Shown piece after piece: positions 33,812 through 45,554 of a stretch of 64,000 bases of DNA. Positions within the stretch are counted from its first letter, which is position 1. Each line of letters opens with the position of its first letter. Both the position numbers and the translations under genes were made by a program. This DNA is from Henricia sp. BOLD:AAB3569 (lineage: Eukaryota; Echinodermata; Asteroidea; Spinulosida; Echinasteridae), in assembly GCA_037783545.1 (NCBI GenBank), contig JBBELK010000054.1, positions 248,001 through 312,000 of the forward strand, written 5' to 3'. The notes under the pieces were generated by a model. That model was not told the DNA's origin. It saw only the letters and a list, made by a program, of their open reading frames with translations, and ran no database searches.

Positions 33812-36800
33812 TAGGTGATCGGGCCAACAGCCCGATCACCTATTACTCTCGTACGATTTCTTTATTAGGTGATCGGGCCAACAGCCCGATCACCTATTGC
33901 TCTCGTACGATTTCTTTTTTTTTTTTCTTTTTCCACTCAAACGTTTCCAGAGGTTTTCTTCAAAACGGTTCAAGCTATCAACTTAAAACTTGGTAGGAAC
34001 ATCAACCCCAATGTGAAGATGTGCATACAAGTGTGACGTCATTGTGACGTCATTAGGTATCAAATTACAAACCAAAAATGACCAAAATATGCATGTTTTA
34101 AAATGCTTCCGTCTGGAAAACCACGTGACCCATGATCTTCGTATTTGACAGGCTTATATATCAGATCATGGCCTACAATTTTCTTCGTGTGGGCATTTTC
34201 ATCTGACCCTTCCTTCTGGGGTCAATCTGAGGTCAAAGTTCAACGAAAACGAAAATCTCAATTTTTGCACTTATTGAGCAACAATGCCCATCAAACCATG
34301 CTGAATCTTTAAGAAACTTAGTACAGGCATAGGTCCTATAGCAGACTTTCACCAGCGTGTTTAATATTATGATGGCATCAAGCGTGACGTCATCGTGACG
34401 TCATCAAGTATCAAATTACACCTCCCAAAAAACCAAAATATGCATATTTTAAAATGCTTCCGTCTCGAAAACCACGTGACCCAGGATCTTCGTATTTGGC
34501 AGGTTTATAGATGACATTCTGTGCTACAACTTTCTTTGTGTGGGCATTTTCATCTGACCCTTCCTTCTGGGGTCAATTGGAGGTCAAAGTTCAACGAAAA
34601 CGGAAATCTCAGTTTTTACACTTACCAGTAACAATGCCCATCAAACCAAGCTGAATCGTTAGTAAATTAGATACAGACATAGGCCCTACGGCAGACTTTC
34701 ACCAGCATGTATAGTATCATGACGTCATCAGGTGTCAAATTACAAAAATTCAAAGGTTATTATTTTCAAAATTCATATCTCAAGAACCGTAATACTGTTC
34801 CACAGACGGACTACTTCTGTTATCGTAAACAGAGAGCCCCATATACTCCACACACAGCGCCCGTGGTTACTGCACATTCCTATGGGCACACACAACTTCC
34901 GGCGAGTTCGTGTCAGTGGTACACACTTCAACGCTAAAACGAATCGGGCTAAATAAGATCGGAACACTTCGGGTAAAGATTTGCGCGTTCTGATTGGCCG
35001 GTTGGCTTAGAAACGTCATCATCGGAAAAGAGTATGCTTACAGCTAGCCTGGGGTCCATTCGCGTACAAAATCGACCGCGGGTTGCAACTTTTGCGATCA
35101 AAAACATTTTTTCTCGTCCATAAAGCGATCCATAATCAACGTGAATCACCAAGCGACAAGGTATGTATACAAAAGTAGACATTAAACAATCCTACCATAC
35201 TGACAAAAAGTCCGTAAGGCCTACCATTTGTCGCAAAAATGTACTTTTAGGAGGGCATGTTGAGCAGGAATCCGAGACTTCGCTCGCGTGCAATGTCCAC
35301 ACCGACGTACGACCGAGTTCCACGCCGTGTGTAGGGCCGGGACGTACGGCGGTGGTGTGCCCACTGCATACGCGATGATCTCGTAATTCCCGTGAAACAA
35401 GCAATGATGCAGCGTTAGAAAACCTGCGTTTTACGTCAATCTGTGCAAAATTGTGTGCCAATTTTGTAACTGATATTGAATTTATTAACATTCAAAGACA
35501 ATACGTGATATCAGATACACCAATTAAAGATATTTAGTTGTTACTTAACAAATGAAGGCAAATAATTTGTTGAGTAATATTATTCTTTGTCAATTATTTT
35601 TGCAGCTTTTCTGTGGTCCTCGTCCTGTGACATACCACCAGTGAGCCTGAAGATGAAAAAGGGTAGTACGAGTCCCTTGATGATGCAGAATCGTCATCCA
35701 TAGTTGAGCCTCCTGCCCGTAGTAACATCTGTAATTACTATTATTTGTAAAGATTTAAATATAACCTCTAGGCTCCACATCCGTTTGTTTTGATCAAAAC
35801 ATAAATTATTTATCTCTGAAGAATAATACGTCATTCTCTTCTCTGTTTTGTATTTAATGTAACTTTGTAAGCAATTTGGAAAGTTGTACAGTTTGTGTGT
35901 GGATGCGCTTCCTGTCATTCTTTTTTGCTGCCCTCAATCCACACCTCTCCAAAATAGTATTGGCTTGGTAATTAACACATACAGTGATTGATTATGTCAA
36001 TTAAATTATTGATGCAAGTCCCAATCTTGACAATAGACAGATTTGATTATATCAGTATCTCTTATCAATCTATTTTTCAACATTAATTGGGGAAAAATAA
36101 GGTTCCCTTAACAATCAACATTTTTGCATAAATTATGCAAGTTATGGGATTTCAATATAAACTAATTATCTGTAGTTAAGCAGGTTTGATTATTACAATG
36201 TCTTGCATCATTTAATTAAAGTAAATACTTTCAATTATCCAAACCGACTGTAGCTTCGCAATGCAAAACCCGATTTGAAAAAAATAAACAGATTTCTTCT
36301 AGTCAATAACCACTCTTTCAATTGACACTGATTTTAAATCGATGTGGGCTTTAAAATAAAAGGGTTGAAACTGCCTAAATTATAATTATAGATACTTGAA
36401 CAATTCTTTCACAACATGATAAGTCTAAATGAACTGAACAAATCATACGATGTCATGACCCCTGTGTGACGCCTACTTCCGGTCCAAACCGGAAGTTCTT
36501 CGAAAATGTGCAAATTTTTAGCATTTTTAATGCAAATAGATTCAAAGTGGTAGTGAATTTGACCATATTTCTACGGAACGAAATGTTTCCACACATGTGG
36601 ACCTTTTGACTATACCATTGGTGACGTCATGACATGGACGGTGGTTACGTAATGTGGTGTCAAATTACGCAAATTTGGAGCTGAGATGTTTTAAAATGCT
36701 GTATCTTGAAAACTACAACAGATATTGGTATGATTCCTTCGCCACATTTAAGAACTTGATGTTCAACATATTGTTCAACAATTTGTGCACAAAATTGTGA

Positions 36801-37179
36801 CGTCATGATGTCGTCACAGGTGTCACATTACAAGATTTCAAAGATTATTATTTCAACAATTCATATCTCAAAACGGTGCAAGCTATCAACCCCCCAGCTA
36901 TGGCGGATATGCAGGGAGGAGATATTAGTTACCGGATTAGTGTATACAGCAGCCGATTTCACGAAACTTTACGCAATTGCGCAAGTCCACCTACGCCATA
37001 AGTTATTGCGCAAGTAATGGCGTAAGTGGACTTGCGCAATTGAGTAAAGTTTCGTGAAATCGGCTGCTGAACTTCCATTTTTGCCATTCCACAGGTGATA
37101 ACAACGTCTGAAATTCATCACAAAATGTTCATTTACCCCGATCACCTGGCGTTTGTAACAACAAACGTCATACCTCTAG
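33812..37179. mobile_element. Family H copy H3 (type B with 1.6 kb cargo)
   Basis: Tandem heads at 33812 and 33866, T-rich tract, common body, 1596-bp cargo at 34795-36390, the 123-bp palindrome, then CCCGATCACC, the 3' stem-loop and CTAG at 37176-37179. H4 follows after a T run. It is almost identical to H6. Confidence 0.75.
34795..36390 (+). other. Cargo segment resembling the 5' end of a host gene
   Basis: It splits the family H body between GAACCGTAATA and GATACTTGAAC. The first ~370 bp are CpG-richer and contain an inverted CCAAT box (CTGATTGGCC, 34990-34999), a CRE-like ACGTCATCA and an ATG at 35034 with a 29-codon basic frame (begins MLTASLGSIRVQNRPRVATF). There is a consensus donor ACAAG|GTATGT at 35161 and an acceptor TTATTTTTGCAG| ending at 35605. 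The downstream part is AT-rich with AATAAA-like signals. No product is recognised. The same segment, 326 bp longer, is in H6. Confidence 0.5.
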
Positions 37180-37191
37180 TTTTTTTTTTTT

Positions 37192-39920
37192 TAGGTGATC
37201 GGGCTCAACCCGATCACCTATTGATATCGTACGATTTCTTTGTCTTTTTTAGGTGATCGGAACTCATTCCGATCACCTATTACTATTGTACGATTTCTTT
37301 GTCTTTTTTTCTTTCTTTTTCTTCTTTTTCCACTCAAACGTTTCCAGAGCTTTTCTTCAAAACGGTTCAAGCTATCAACTTGAAACTTTGTAGGAACATC
37401 AACCCCAATGTGAAGGTGTGCATACAAGTGTGACGTCATTGTGACGTCATTGGGTATCAAATTACAACCCAAAAATGACTAAAATATGCATGTTTTAAAA
37501 TGCTTCCGTCTGGAAAACCACGTGACCCATGATTTTCGTATTTAGTAGGCTTATAGATAAGATCATGGCCTATAATTTTCTTCGTGTGGGCATTTTCATC
37601 TGACCCTTCCTTCTGGGGTCAATCTGAGGTCAAAGTTCAACGAAAACGAAAATCTCAATTTTTGCACTTATTGAGCAACAATGCCCATCAAACCAAGCTG
37701 AATCTTTAAGTAACTAAGTAGAGGCACAGGTCCTATGGCAGACTTTCACCAGCGTGTATAATATTATGATGGCATCAAGCGTGACGTCATTGTGACGTCA
37801 TCAAGTATCAAATTACACCCCCCAAAAAACCAAAATATGCATATTTTAAAATGCTTCCGTCTTGAAAACCACGTGACCCAGGATCTTCGTATTTGGCAGG
37901 TTTATAGATGACATTCTGTGCTACAATTTTCTTTGTGTGGGCATTTTCATCTGACCCTTCCTTCTGGGGTCAATTGGAGGTCAAAGTTCAACGAAACTGA
38001 GAATCTCAGTTTTTACACTTACCAGCAACAATGCCCATCAAACCAAGCTGAATCGTTAGTAAATTAGATACAGACATAGGCCCTACGGCAGACTTTCACC
38101 AGAATGTATAGTATCATGATGGCATCAAGTGTGACGTAATCATGACGTCATCAGGTGTCAAATTACAAAAATTCAAAGGTTATTATTTCAAAAATTCATA
38201 TCTCAAGAACCGTATAAGATACTTGAACAATTCTTTCACAACATGATAAGTCTAAATGAACTGAACAAATCATACGATGTCATGACCCCTGTGTGACGCC
38301 TACTTCCGGTCCAAACCGGAAGTTGTTCGAAAATGTGCATTTTTTAAGCGTTTTGAATGCAAATAGATTCAAAGTGGTAGTGAATTTGACCATATTTCTA
38401 CGGAACGAAATGTTTCCACACATGTGGACTTCTTGACTATATACCATTGGTGACGTCATCACATGGACGGTAGTTACGTAATGTGGTGTCAAAATACGCA
38501 AATTTGGAGCTGAATTGTTTAAAAATGCTGTATCTTGAGAACTACAACAGATATTTGCATGATTCTTTCGCCACATTTAAGAACTTGATGTTTATCAAAT
38601 TGTTGAACAATTTGTGCACAACATTGTGACGTCATGATATCGTCACAGGTGTCAAATTACAAAAATTAAATGGTTATTATTTCAAAAATTCATATCTCAA
38701 GAATCGTATTAGATACTTGAAAAATTCTTTCACAGCATGATAGGTCGCAATGAACTGAACAAATCATACAATGGCATGACCCCTGTGTGACCCAAACCTC
38801 CGGTCCAAACCGGAAGAGGTTCGAAAATGTACACTTTTTTAGCACTTTGAATGCAAATAGAGCCAAAGTGGTAGGGAATTTGACCATAGTTCTACGGAAC
38901 GAAATGTTCCCTCACATGTGGACTTTATGACTACATATATACCACTGATGACGTCATCACGTGTACGGTGGTTACGTAATGTGGAGAAATTATTTGTTGG
39001 GTCCCTTGATAATTAAGCTAACTCAGTCGTTTGAGGGCGCTATGCCAAGCCTCCACTAATCTGACGATTTGCGCCCATATATAGTGCTCGACTTCTAATA
39101 ATAGAACTTGTATCTAGGCGGCCTGTCTCGGGTCAGAGGTCATAATGTATCTTTTTAAGGAGGATGTCTGGGCCACACGGCCAATGATACACGTACGTGC
39201 GCGTGTAGTGAATAAGTCAGACAGACAAGACATAATAAGCAGGGCTTGATTTACAACAGAGAAAATTGGACTTTTGAAGATGTAAAACTGCTAGTTTCCG
39301 TGGCATCATCGCCAGGAAAGTTGAATGAACACTTGATAGCACAAGGACATTTACTTTTGGTGACTTAGCTGTTGTATCTTGGGTGTAATTATGTACGGCT
39401 AGCCTTAGTCGGCGGACCAGAGTAAATATGTCTTCTCCCCGAAAACTGTGAATGTTACATGCTGGAAATCGTTGCTGTGTTGGAAATAAAATGGACATGG
39501 TGGACCGCAACTCAAGTTGACTGGAGCGTCAGTTTATTCTAGATGCAATTGAACCCCAACTCCCCACACGGCGATATACTACAGTAATATGATCTCAAAT
39601 GACAACATCTTTAGAACTGTAATAGATATTGAAAAGATTCTTTCACCACATATACATGTCAAAACTTGTTCTTCAGTAGATACTTGAACAATCTGTGCAC
39701 ACAATAGTAACGTTATGATGAGATTGACAATTATGACGTCATCAGATACACAATTTTAGCGTTGAATAGTCAGAGTCATGTCTTGAGAATTCCAATACTT
39801 TTTCAACATCAAACAACTCAAGTTTTCAAACAATCTCAAAACTGTGTCGTCATCATCATTTCAATGTTTATGTCACCCGATCACCTTGCGTTTGTAAAAA
39901 ACACAAACGCGAAGCTCTAG
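37192..39920. mobile_element. Family H copy H4 (type A)
   Basis: Tandem heads at 37192 (stem AGGTGATCGGG) and 37250 (stem AGGTGATCGGAA pairing with TTCCGATCACCT, a compensated variant). Body, type A cargo with the 97-codon frame, GCGTTTGT stem-loop and CTAG at 39917-39920. H5 follows directly. Confidence 0.75.
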
Positions 39921-42166
39921 TTTTTTTTTTTTTTTTTTCTTCTTTTTCCACTCAAACGTTTCCAGAGCTTTTCTTCGAAACGGTTCAAGCTATCAACTTG
40001 AAACTTGGTAGGAACATCAACCCCAATGTGAAGGTGTGCATACAAGTGTGACGTCACCGTGACGTCATCGGGTATCAAATTACAACAAAAAAATGACCAA
40101 AATATGCATGTACTAAAATGCTTCCGTCTAGAAAACCACGTGACTCATGATCTTCGCATTTGGCAGGCTTATATATCAGATCATGGCCACCAATTTTCTT
40201 TGTGTGGGCATTTTCATCTGACCCTTCCTTCTGGGGTCAATCTGAGGTCAAAGTTCAACGAAAACGAAAATCTCAATGTTTGCACTTATTGAGCAACAAT
40301 GCCCATCAAACCAAGCTGAATCTTTAAGTAACTAGGTACAGGCATAGGTCCTATGGCAGACTTTCACCAGCGTGTATAATATTATGATGGCATCAAGCGT
40401 GACGTCATCGTGACGTCATCAAGTATCAAATTACACCCTCCAAAAAACCAAAATATGCATATTTTAAAATGCTTCCGTCTTGAAAACCACGTGACCCAGG
40501 ATCTTCGTATTTGGCAGGTTTATAGATGACATTCCGTGCTACAATTTTCTTTGTGTGGGCATTTTCATCTGACCCTTCCTTCTGGGGTCAATTGGAGGTC
40601 AAAGTTCAACGAAACTGAGAATCTCAGTTTTTACACTTACCAGCAACAATGCCTATCAAACCAAGCTGAATCGTTAGTAAATTAGATACAGACATAGGCC
40701 GTACGGCAGACTTCCACCAGAATGCATAGTATCATGATGGCATCAAGTGTGACGTAATCATGACGTCATCAGGTGTCAAATTACAAAAAATCAAAGGTTA
40801 TTATTTCAAAAATTCATATCTCAAGAACCGTAATAGATACTTGAACAATTCTTTCACAACATGATCAGTCTAAATGAACTGAACAAATCATACAATGTCA
40901 TGACCCCTGTGTGACGCCTACTTCCGGTCCAAACCGGAAGTTGTTCGAAAATGTGCATTTTTGTAAGCGTTTTGAATGCAAATAGATTCAAAGTGGTAGT
41001 GAATTTGACCATATTTCTACGGAACGAAATGTTTCCACACATTTGGACTTTTTGACTATACCATTGGTGACGTCATCACATGGACGGTAGTTACGTAATG
41101 TGGTGTCAAAATACGCAAATTTGGAGCTGAATTGTTTTAAAATGCTGTATCTTGAGAACTACAGCAGATATTTGCATGATTCTTTCGCCACATTTAAGAA
41201 CTTGACGTTTATCAAATTGTTGAACAATTTGTGCACAACATTGTGACGTCATGATATCGTCACAGGTGTCAAATTACAAAAATTAAATGGTTATTATTTC
41301 AAAAATTCATATCTCAAGAATCGTAATAGATACTTGAACAATTCTTTCACAGCATGATAGGTCGCAATGAACTGAACAAATCATACAATGGCATGACCCC
41401 TGTGTGACCCAAACCTGCGGTCCAAACCGGAAGAGGTTCGAAAATGTACACTTTTTTAGCACTTTGAATGCAAATAGAGCCAAAGTGGTAGGGAATTTGA
41501 CCATAGTTCTACGGAACGAAATGTTCCCTCACATGTGGACTTTATGACTACATATATACCACTGATGACGTCATCACGTGCACGGTGGTTACGTAATGTG
41601 GAGAAATTATTTGTTGGGTCCCTTGATAATTAAGCTAACTCAGTCGTTTGAGGGCGCTATACCAAGCCTCCACTAATCTGACGATCTGCGCCCATATATA
41701 GTGCTCGACTTCTAATAATAAAACTTGTATCTAGGCGCCTGTCTCGGGTCAGAGGTCATTTATGTATCTTTTTAAGGAGGATGTCTGGGCTACACGGCCA
41801 ATGATATACACGTACGTGCGCGAGTAGTGAATAAGTCAGACAGACGAGACATAATAAGCAGGGCTTGATTTACAACCGAGAAAATTGGACTTTTGAAGAT
41901 GTAAAACTGCTAGTTTCCGTGGCATCATCGCCAGGAAAGTTGAATAAACACTAGATAGCACAAGGACATTTACTTTTGGTGACTTAGCTGTTGTATCTTG
42001 GGTGTAATTATGTACGGCTAGCCTTAGTCGGCGGACCAGAGTAAATATGTCTTCTCCCCGAAAACTGTGAATGTGACATGCTGGAAATCGTTGCTGTGTT
42101 GGAAATAAAATAAACATGGTGGACCGCAACTCAAGTTGACTGGAGCGTCAGTTTATTCTAGATGCA
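39921..42166. mobile_element. Family H copy H5 (type A, 3' truncated)
   Basis: It starts at the T tract after the CTAG of H4, without a head. The body and most of the type A cargo match H1 and H4 up to ATTCTAGATGCA at 42166, after which the sequence is unrelated. The 3' stem-loop and CTAG are missing. Confidence 0.7.
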
Positions 42167-42279
42167 CACACAGCGCACAGCCCGCACCAAAATCTTACTA
42201 TTTTTCATCTCAAAATTCATCCACTTTAACCTGTCCAAATCTGACGAGCAACAGTTCATTAGAAAGCTTAGAGTTTCAG

Positions 42280-43490
42280 TCATTCACTAACGTACATACA
42301 ACAGCCGTCGGAGGTATGACCGACAGCCCAGGCTTTTATGAATGAACTACTCTCGCCCCGACCAGCTTTTCCCGAAGCGTTGCGATCGCGAGTATTCGGC
42401 CCATAAAAATTGCCGCTCGGCTGGGCGCGCATGCACTTCGGGTGCTTTCCGCGGATCCGAATACTTGTGACGTACATGAAAATGGTTTCCCTGAATAGCT
42501 GAAGGGGGTACTGTACACGTCATTGCGTCCTCGTTATCGGTAGGTGGTCTACAACCGAAGTTACGAAAAAGGGAAAAGTAAACTCAATTTCTTGAGGTGA
42601 AATCTTCATTTTGAAAGGTAGGAGGTTTCACTGAATGAATTTTACATGTCTTAACAATTATTTGTGCGAGTTTGGAATGTTAAATGTGTTTATTTTTTTA
42701 CGGAGAGCGTATTTTCTATACCCTTTCAAAAGCTCTTTTGATAGAAACGAACGCCACGCTGTAGGTGTGTGTTGGCCTATTGAATGGGGCACTCGCCCGT
42801 AAAAGCACGGCGTGATGCATGGCGTGACCCCGGTCGTTGGAATCTGGTTGTGTCAACCACTAAGTCGTAAAATCATGCTGTTTTGGTAATTTTATAACAA
42901 AATACACATCTCACATATATGCAGGATATATTTCTAGGGACGTCAGAATAACAATTAGCCGAATTTTTTAGGCCTCCTGTCCGTTAAATTTTGAAAGGAA
43001 GGTATAACCCTCCCCATATTTAAAAAAAATGGTACAATCGTAGTTCGTACATTGGGCGATACCATTATTACTAGAGGTATGTTTTTTTGCGTATTCCTGG
43101 AGTTGCAGATCTAAGTAATCACAATTCAAATTGAATTTGTTTTTTTGGTTGTCGAATTGATGTTTTATTTTGTTCACTATATCAGCTGTAAATACAATTA
43201 AAACAATAAATACAAACCAAACTTTAAGTATTAAAGAGAATAGGCCTACAGCTTACAAGTTTTTAAAAGTCATACTCATAGCCGCCCTAATTGTTTCAGT
43301 CAGGTCATTAAAAAAAGAAAAGGGAAAAAAAAGGAGAAAGTTAACTAAATCTTAAGTGAGGGCATGGTATAATAAACTATCCTGTTGTCTCTACTTAATA
43401 AACTATCCTGTTGTCTCTACTTCCAGTATCAAGATTAAAGACTATGGCCGAGCCAGAAGAAAACCAGGAAAACCCTCCACCTGGAGTATC
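42280..43490 (+). other. Possible host promoter and short first coding exon
   Basis: A CpG-rich island-like block (about 42290-42560) stands out from AT-rich surroundings. Possible donors follow near 42590-42620. At 43428 a pyrimidine tract and TTCCAG acceptor precede an ATG in strong context (ACTATGGCC, 43444) reading MAEPEENQENPPPG before a weak donor or a stop. A 26-bp unit is tandemly doubled (about 43372-43424) just before the acceptor. This is a weak gene prediction with no recognised product. Confidence 0.25.
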
Positions 43491-43940
43491 ACACTAGCAT
43501 CCGCATCCTCCACTTCTTTAAATTGACTTTTGACCTTGAAGATGAGTAATACAATACCTCAAATAATGTTACTGGCCTTTATTTATCACTTGTTCAGCTA
43601 TATCATTGCCAGTAACTGTTATTTCATCTGAAGTTTGTGGAGACGTCAAATTATATTGTTTTCTTTTGAGAAAATGTGCTTGTTTCCATGGCAACCATTA
43701 ATTTTATTAAAATAAAATGCTTGTTTCCATGGCAACCATTCATTTTATTAAAATAATTTATACTTTTTCTGAAAGACCATACCACATTACCCTTATGCAG
43801 AAAGTTTTATGAGAATACTTCAATTATAGCAGAGGTTATACTGATTTATGTTACTAAAATCATTCAAATTATGTCGTTTTGGGGCCATTGTGGGGTATAC
43901 GCAGTGAATGTATGGTCGGGCTTCATCGAATGACAGATAT
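42561..43940. other. AT-rich DNA between H5 and the hairpin elements
   Basis: Apart from the candidate exon there is no supported gene. A ~37-bp direct repeat (GCTTGTTTCCATGGCAACCAT) occurs twice near 43680-43745. Confidence 0.4.
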
Positions 43941-44119
43941 TATACAAATATTGACTGCAATGAGGGGCATGGTTAAGATTATAGGCCCAAGGTGATCTCG
44001 AAGCCATGACTATGCCCCGAGGCGGAAGCCGAGGGGCATAGTCATGGCTTCGAGATCACCGAGGGCCTATAATCTTAACCATGACCCGAATAAACAGCAG
44101 TCAATATTTGTTTTATATA
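43941..44119. mobile_element. Fold-back hairpin element P1
   Basis: The ends TACAAATATTGACTGC and GCAGTCAATATTTGT frame two long arms that pair almost perfectly (GGTTAAGATTATAGGCCC and GGTGATCTCGAAGCCATGAC blocks) around a short GCGGAAGC loop. It shares ends with P2 at 45.05-45.24 kb, but the arm cores differ. Confidence 0.8.
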
Positions 44120-44418
44120 CCGAATGTGTAGATTTTTTTTCATCTGGTTGGTTAAAAGTACTAACGATACATCATACAGTCATGACAGTGGTCCTTCGCG
44201 TTTCGATTTCGGAAGCTGATCTACGGCGAAAAAGTTGTATATATTTACAGCAAACATTTGTAGCATAATCACCTGGCACTTTAGTAGCACATTTCACCTG
44301 ACACAGTTTTCACTGTAGGCCACTTCTCTTACTTTCTTAAGGACTATCATCTACGACAGACGACAAAATGACGTCGAGATTCCGCCATTACCGTCCTGAT
44401 GAATGTTTACGTGAAGCG

Positions 44419-44582
44419 CACAGCTGCATAGTTGGTGCACAGCTATAGCTATGCTAACACATGTAATGCGCGCGTCCGGAACCCGCTAAATGACTATGCC
44501 CAGCTGCATAGTTGGTGCACAACTAGCTATATGCTAACACATGTAATGCGCGCGTCCGGAACCCGCTAAATGACTATGCCCG
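44419..44582. repeat. Two-copy tandem repeat (~81 bp unit)
   Basis: The block CAGCTGCATAGTTGGTGCAC through CCGGAACCCGCTAAATGACT and ATGCCC occurs twice with few differences. Confidence 0.85.
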
Positions 44583-44688
44583 GGGCATGGCAAAGACTAT
44601 TGACCAGTTGGCATACGCGCCGGGTCTAGCCGATTCAATGCCCTCACTTTTAACCAATCAGATGACAGGAATCTACGCATGAGGTATA

Positions 44689-44845
44689 TAATTTAATTTA
44701 TATACCTCATACATTGATTCTCGTTCACTGATTGGTTAAACGCAGATCACGCGACATAGATTAGTTTAACTATTTCAGTGGGCAACTGAAAAAAGTACTA
44801 TTGTTTGACCTATTGCGCAATAGGTCAAAAGATAGTACTTTCTAA
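44689..44845. repeat. Two small hairpins
   Basis: GAGGTATATAA pairs with TTATATACCTC at 44689-44711. AAAGTACTATTGTTTGACC pairs imperfectly with its inverse around CTATTGCGCAATAG at about 44793-44843. Confidence 0.75.
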
Positions 44846-45044
44846 AAGAACTATTCCATAGCGCGTACGCAATCACGCGAGCGTGTGCCATGCGCCAGCG
44901 CGCGGGAGACGCGTTCGCGTGCGTGAAGCAACTAGCAGTGGTGTTCGCGTTCACGCGGATAATGTGCACTTTGGCTTGGCTCTCTGAAAACTGAATTTTG
45001 TCTTGAAAATACCAATCATTTGACACACAAAAAATCAATGTAAG

Positions 45045-45240
45045 AGGTATATAAAACAAATATTGACTGCTTTTATTCGGGTGATGATGCAAACTACCGC
45101 CCCTCGGTGATCTTGAAACGGCAGTCCTGCTATTTTCCCTCGGCCTACGGCCTCGGGAAAATAGCAGGACTGCCGTTTCAAGATCACCTCGGGACGATAG
45201 TTTGCACCATCACCCTCATGAGCAGTCAATATTTGTATAA
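45045..45240. mobile_element. Fold-back hairpin element P2
   Basis: It has the same ends as P1 (ACAAATATTGACTGC inverted), the same subterminal words (TTTATTCGGGT on one side, ATGAGGG on the other) and a shared GGTGATCT(C/T)GAA framework. The rest of the arms differs from P1 while pairing with itself (GGCAGTCCTGCTATTTTCCC), around a TAC loop. Confidence 0.8.
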
Positions 45241-45383
45241 CATATAACAGGATATCTCAAAAAGTACTTGTCCGATTTTATTCATTTAAAAAGCATTGTA
45301 TTTCTGTCATCAAGACCTTTCATTTGATATATAGTTTGGGTGTTTGGGGCAAGGAATAAATTTTGGCCTGAAAACCTAGTAGT

Positions 45384-45554
45384 ACAATTTTAGCGTTGAA
45401 TAGTCAGAGTCATGTCTTGAGAATTCCAATACTTTTTCAACATCAAACAACTCAAGTTTTCAAACAATCTCAAAACTGTGTCGTCATCATCATTTCAATG
45501 TTTATGTCACCCGATCACCTTGCGTTTGTAAAAAACACAAACGCGAAGCTCTAG
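45384..45554. mobile_element. Family H 3' end fragment (type A)
   Basis: It matches the last ~170 bp of H1/H4 from ACAATTTTAGCGTTGAATAG through CCCGATCACC, the GCGTTTGT stem-loop and CTAG at 45551-45554. It immediately precedes H6, so H6 also stands head to tail behind another copy's end. Confidence 0.8.
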
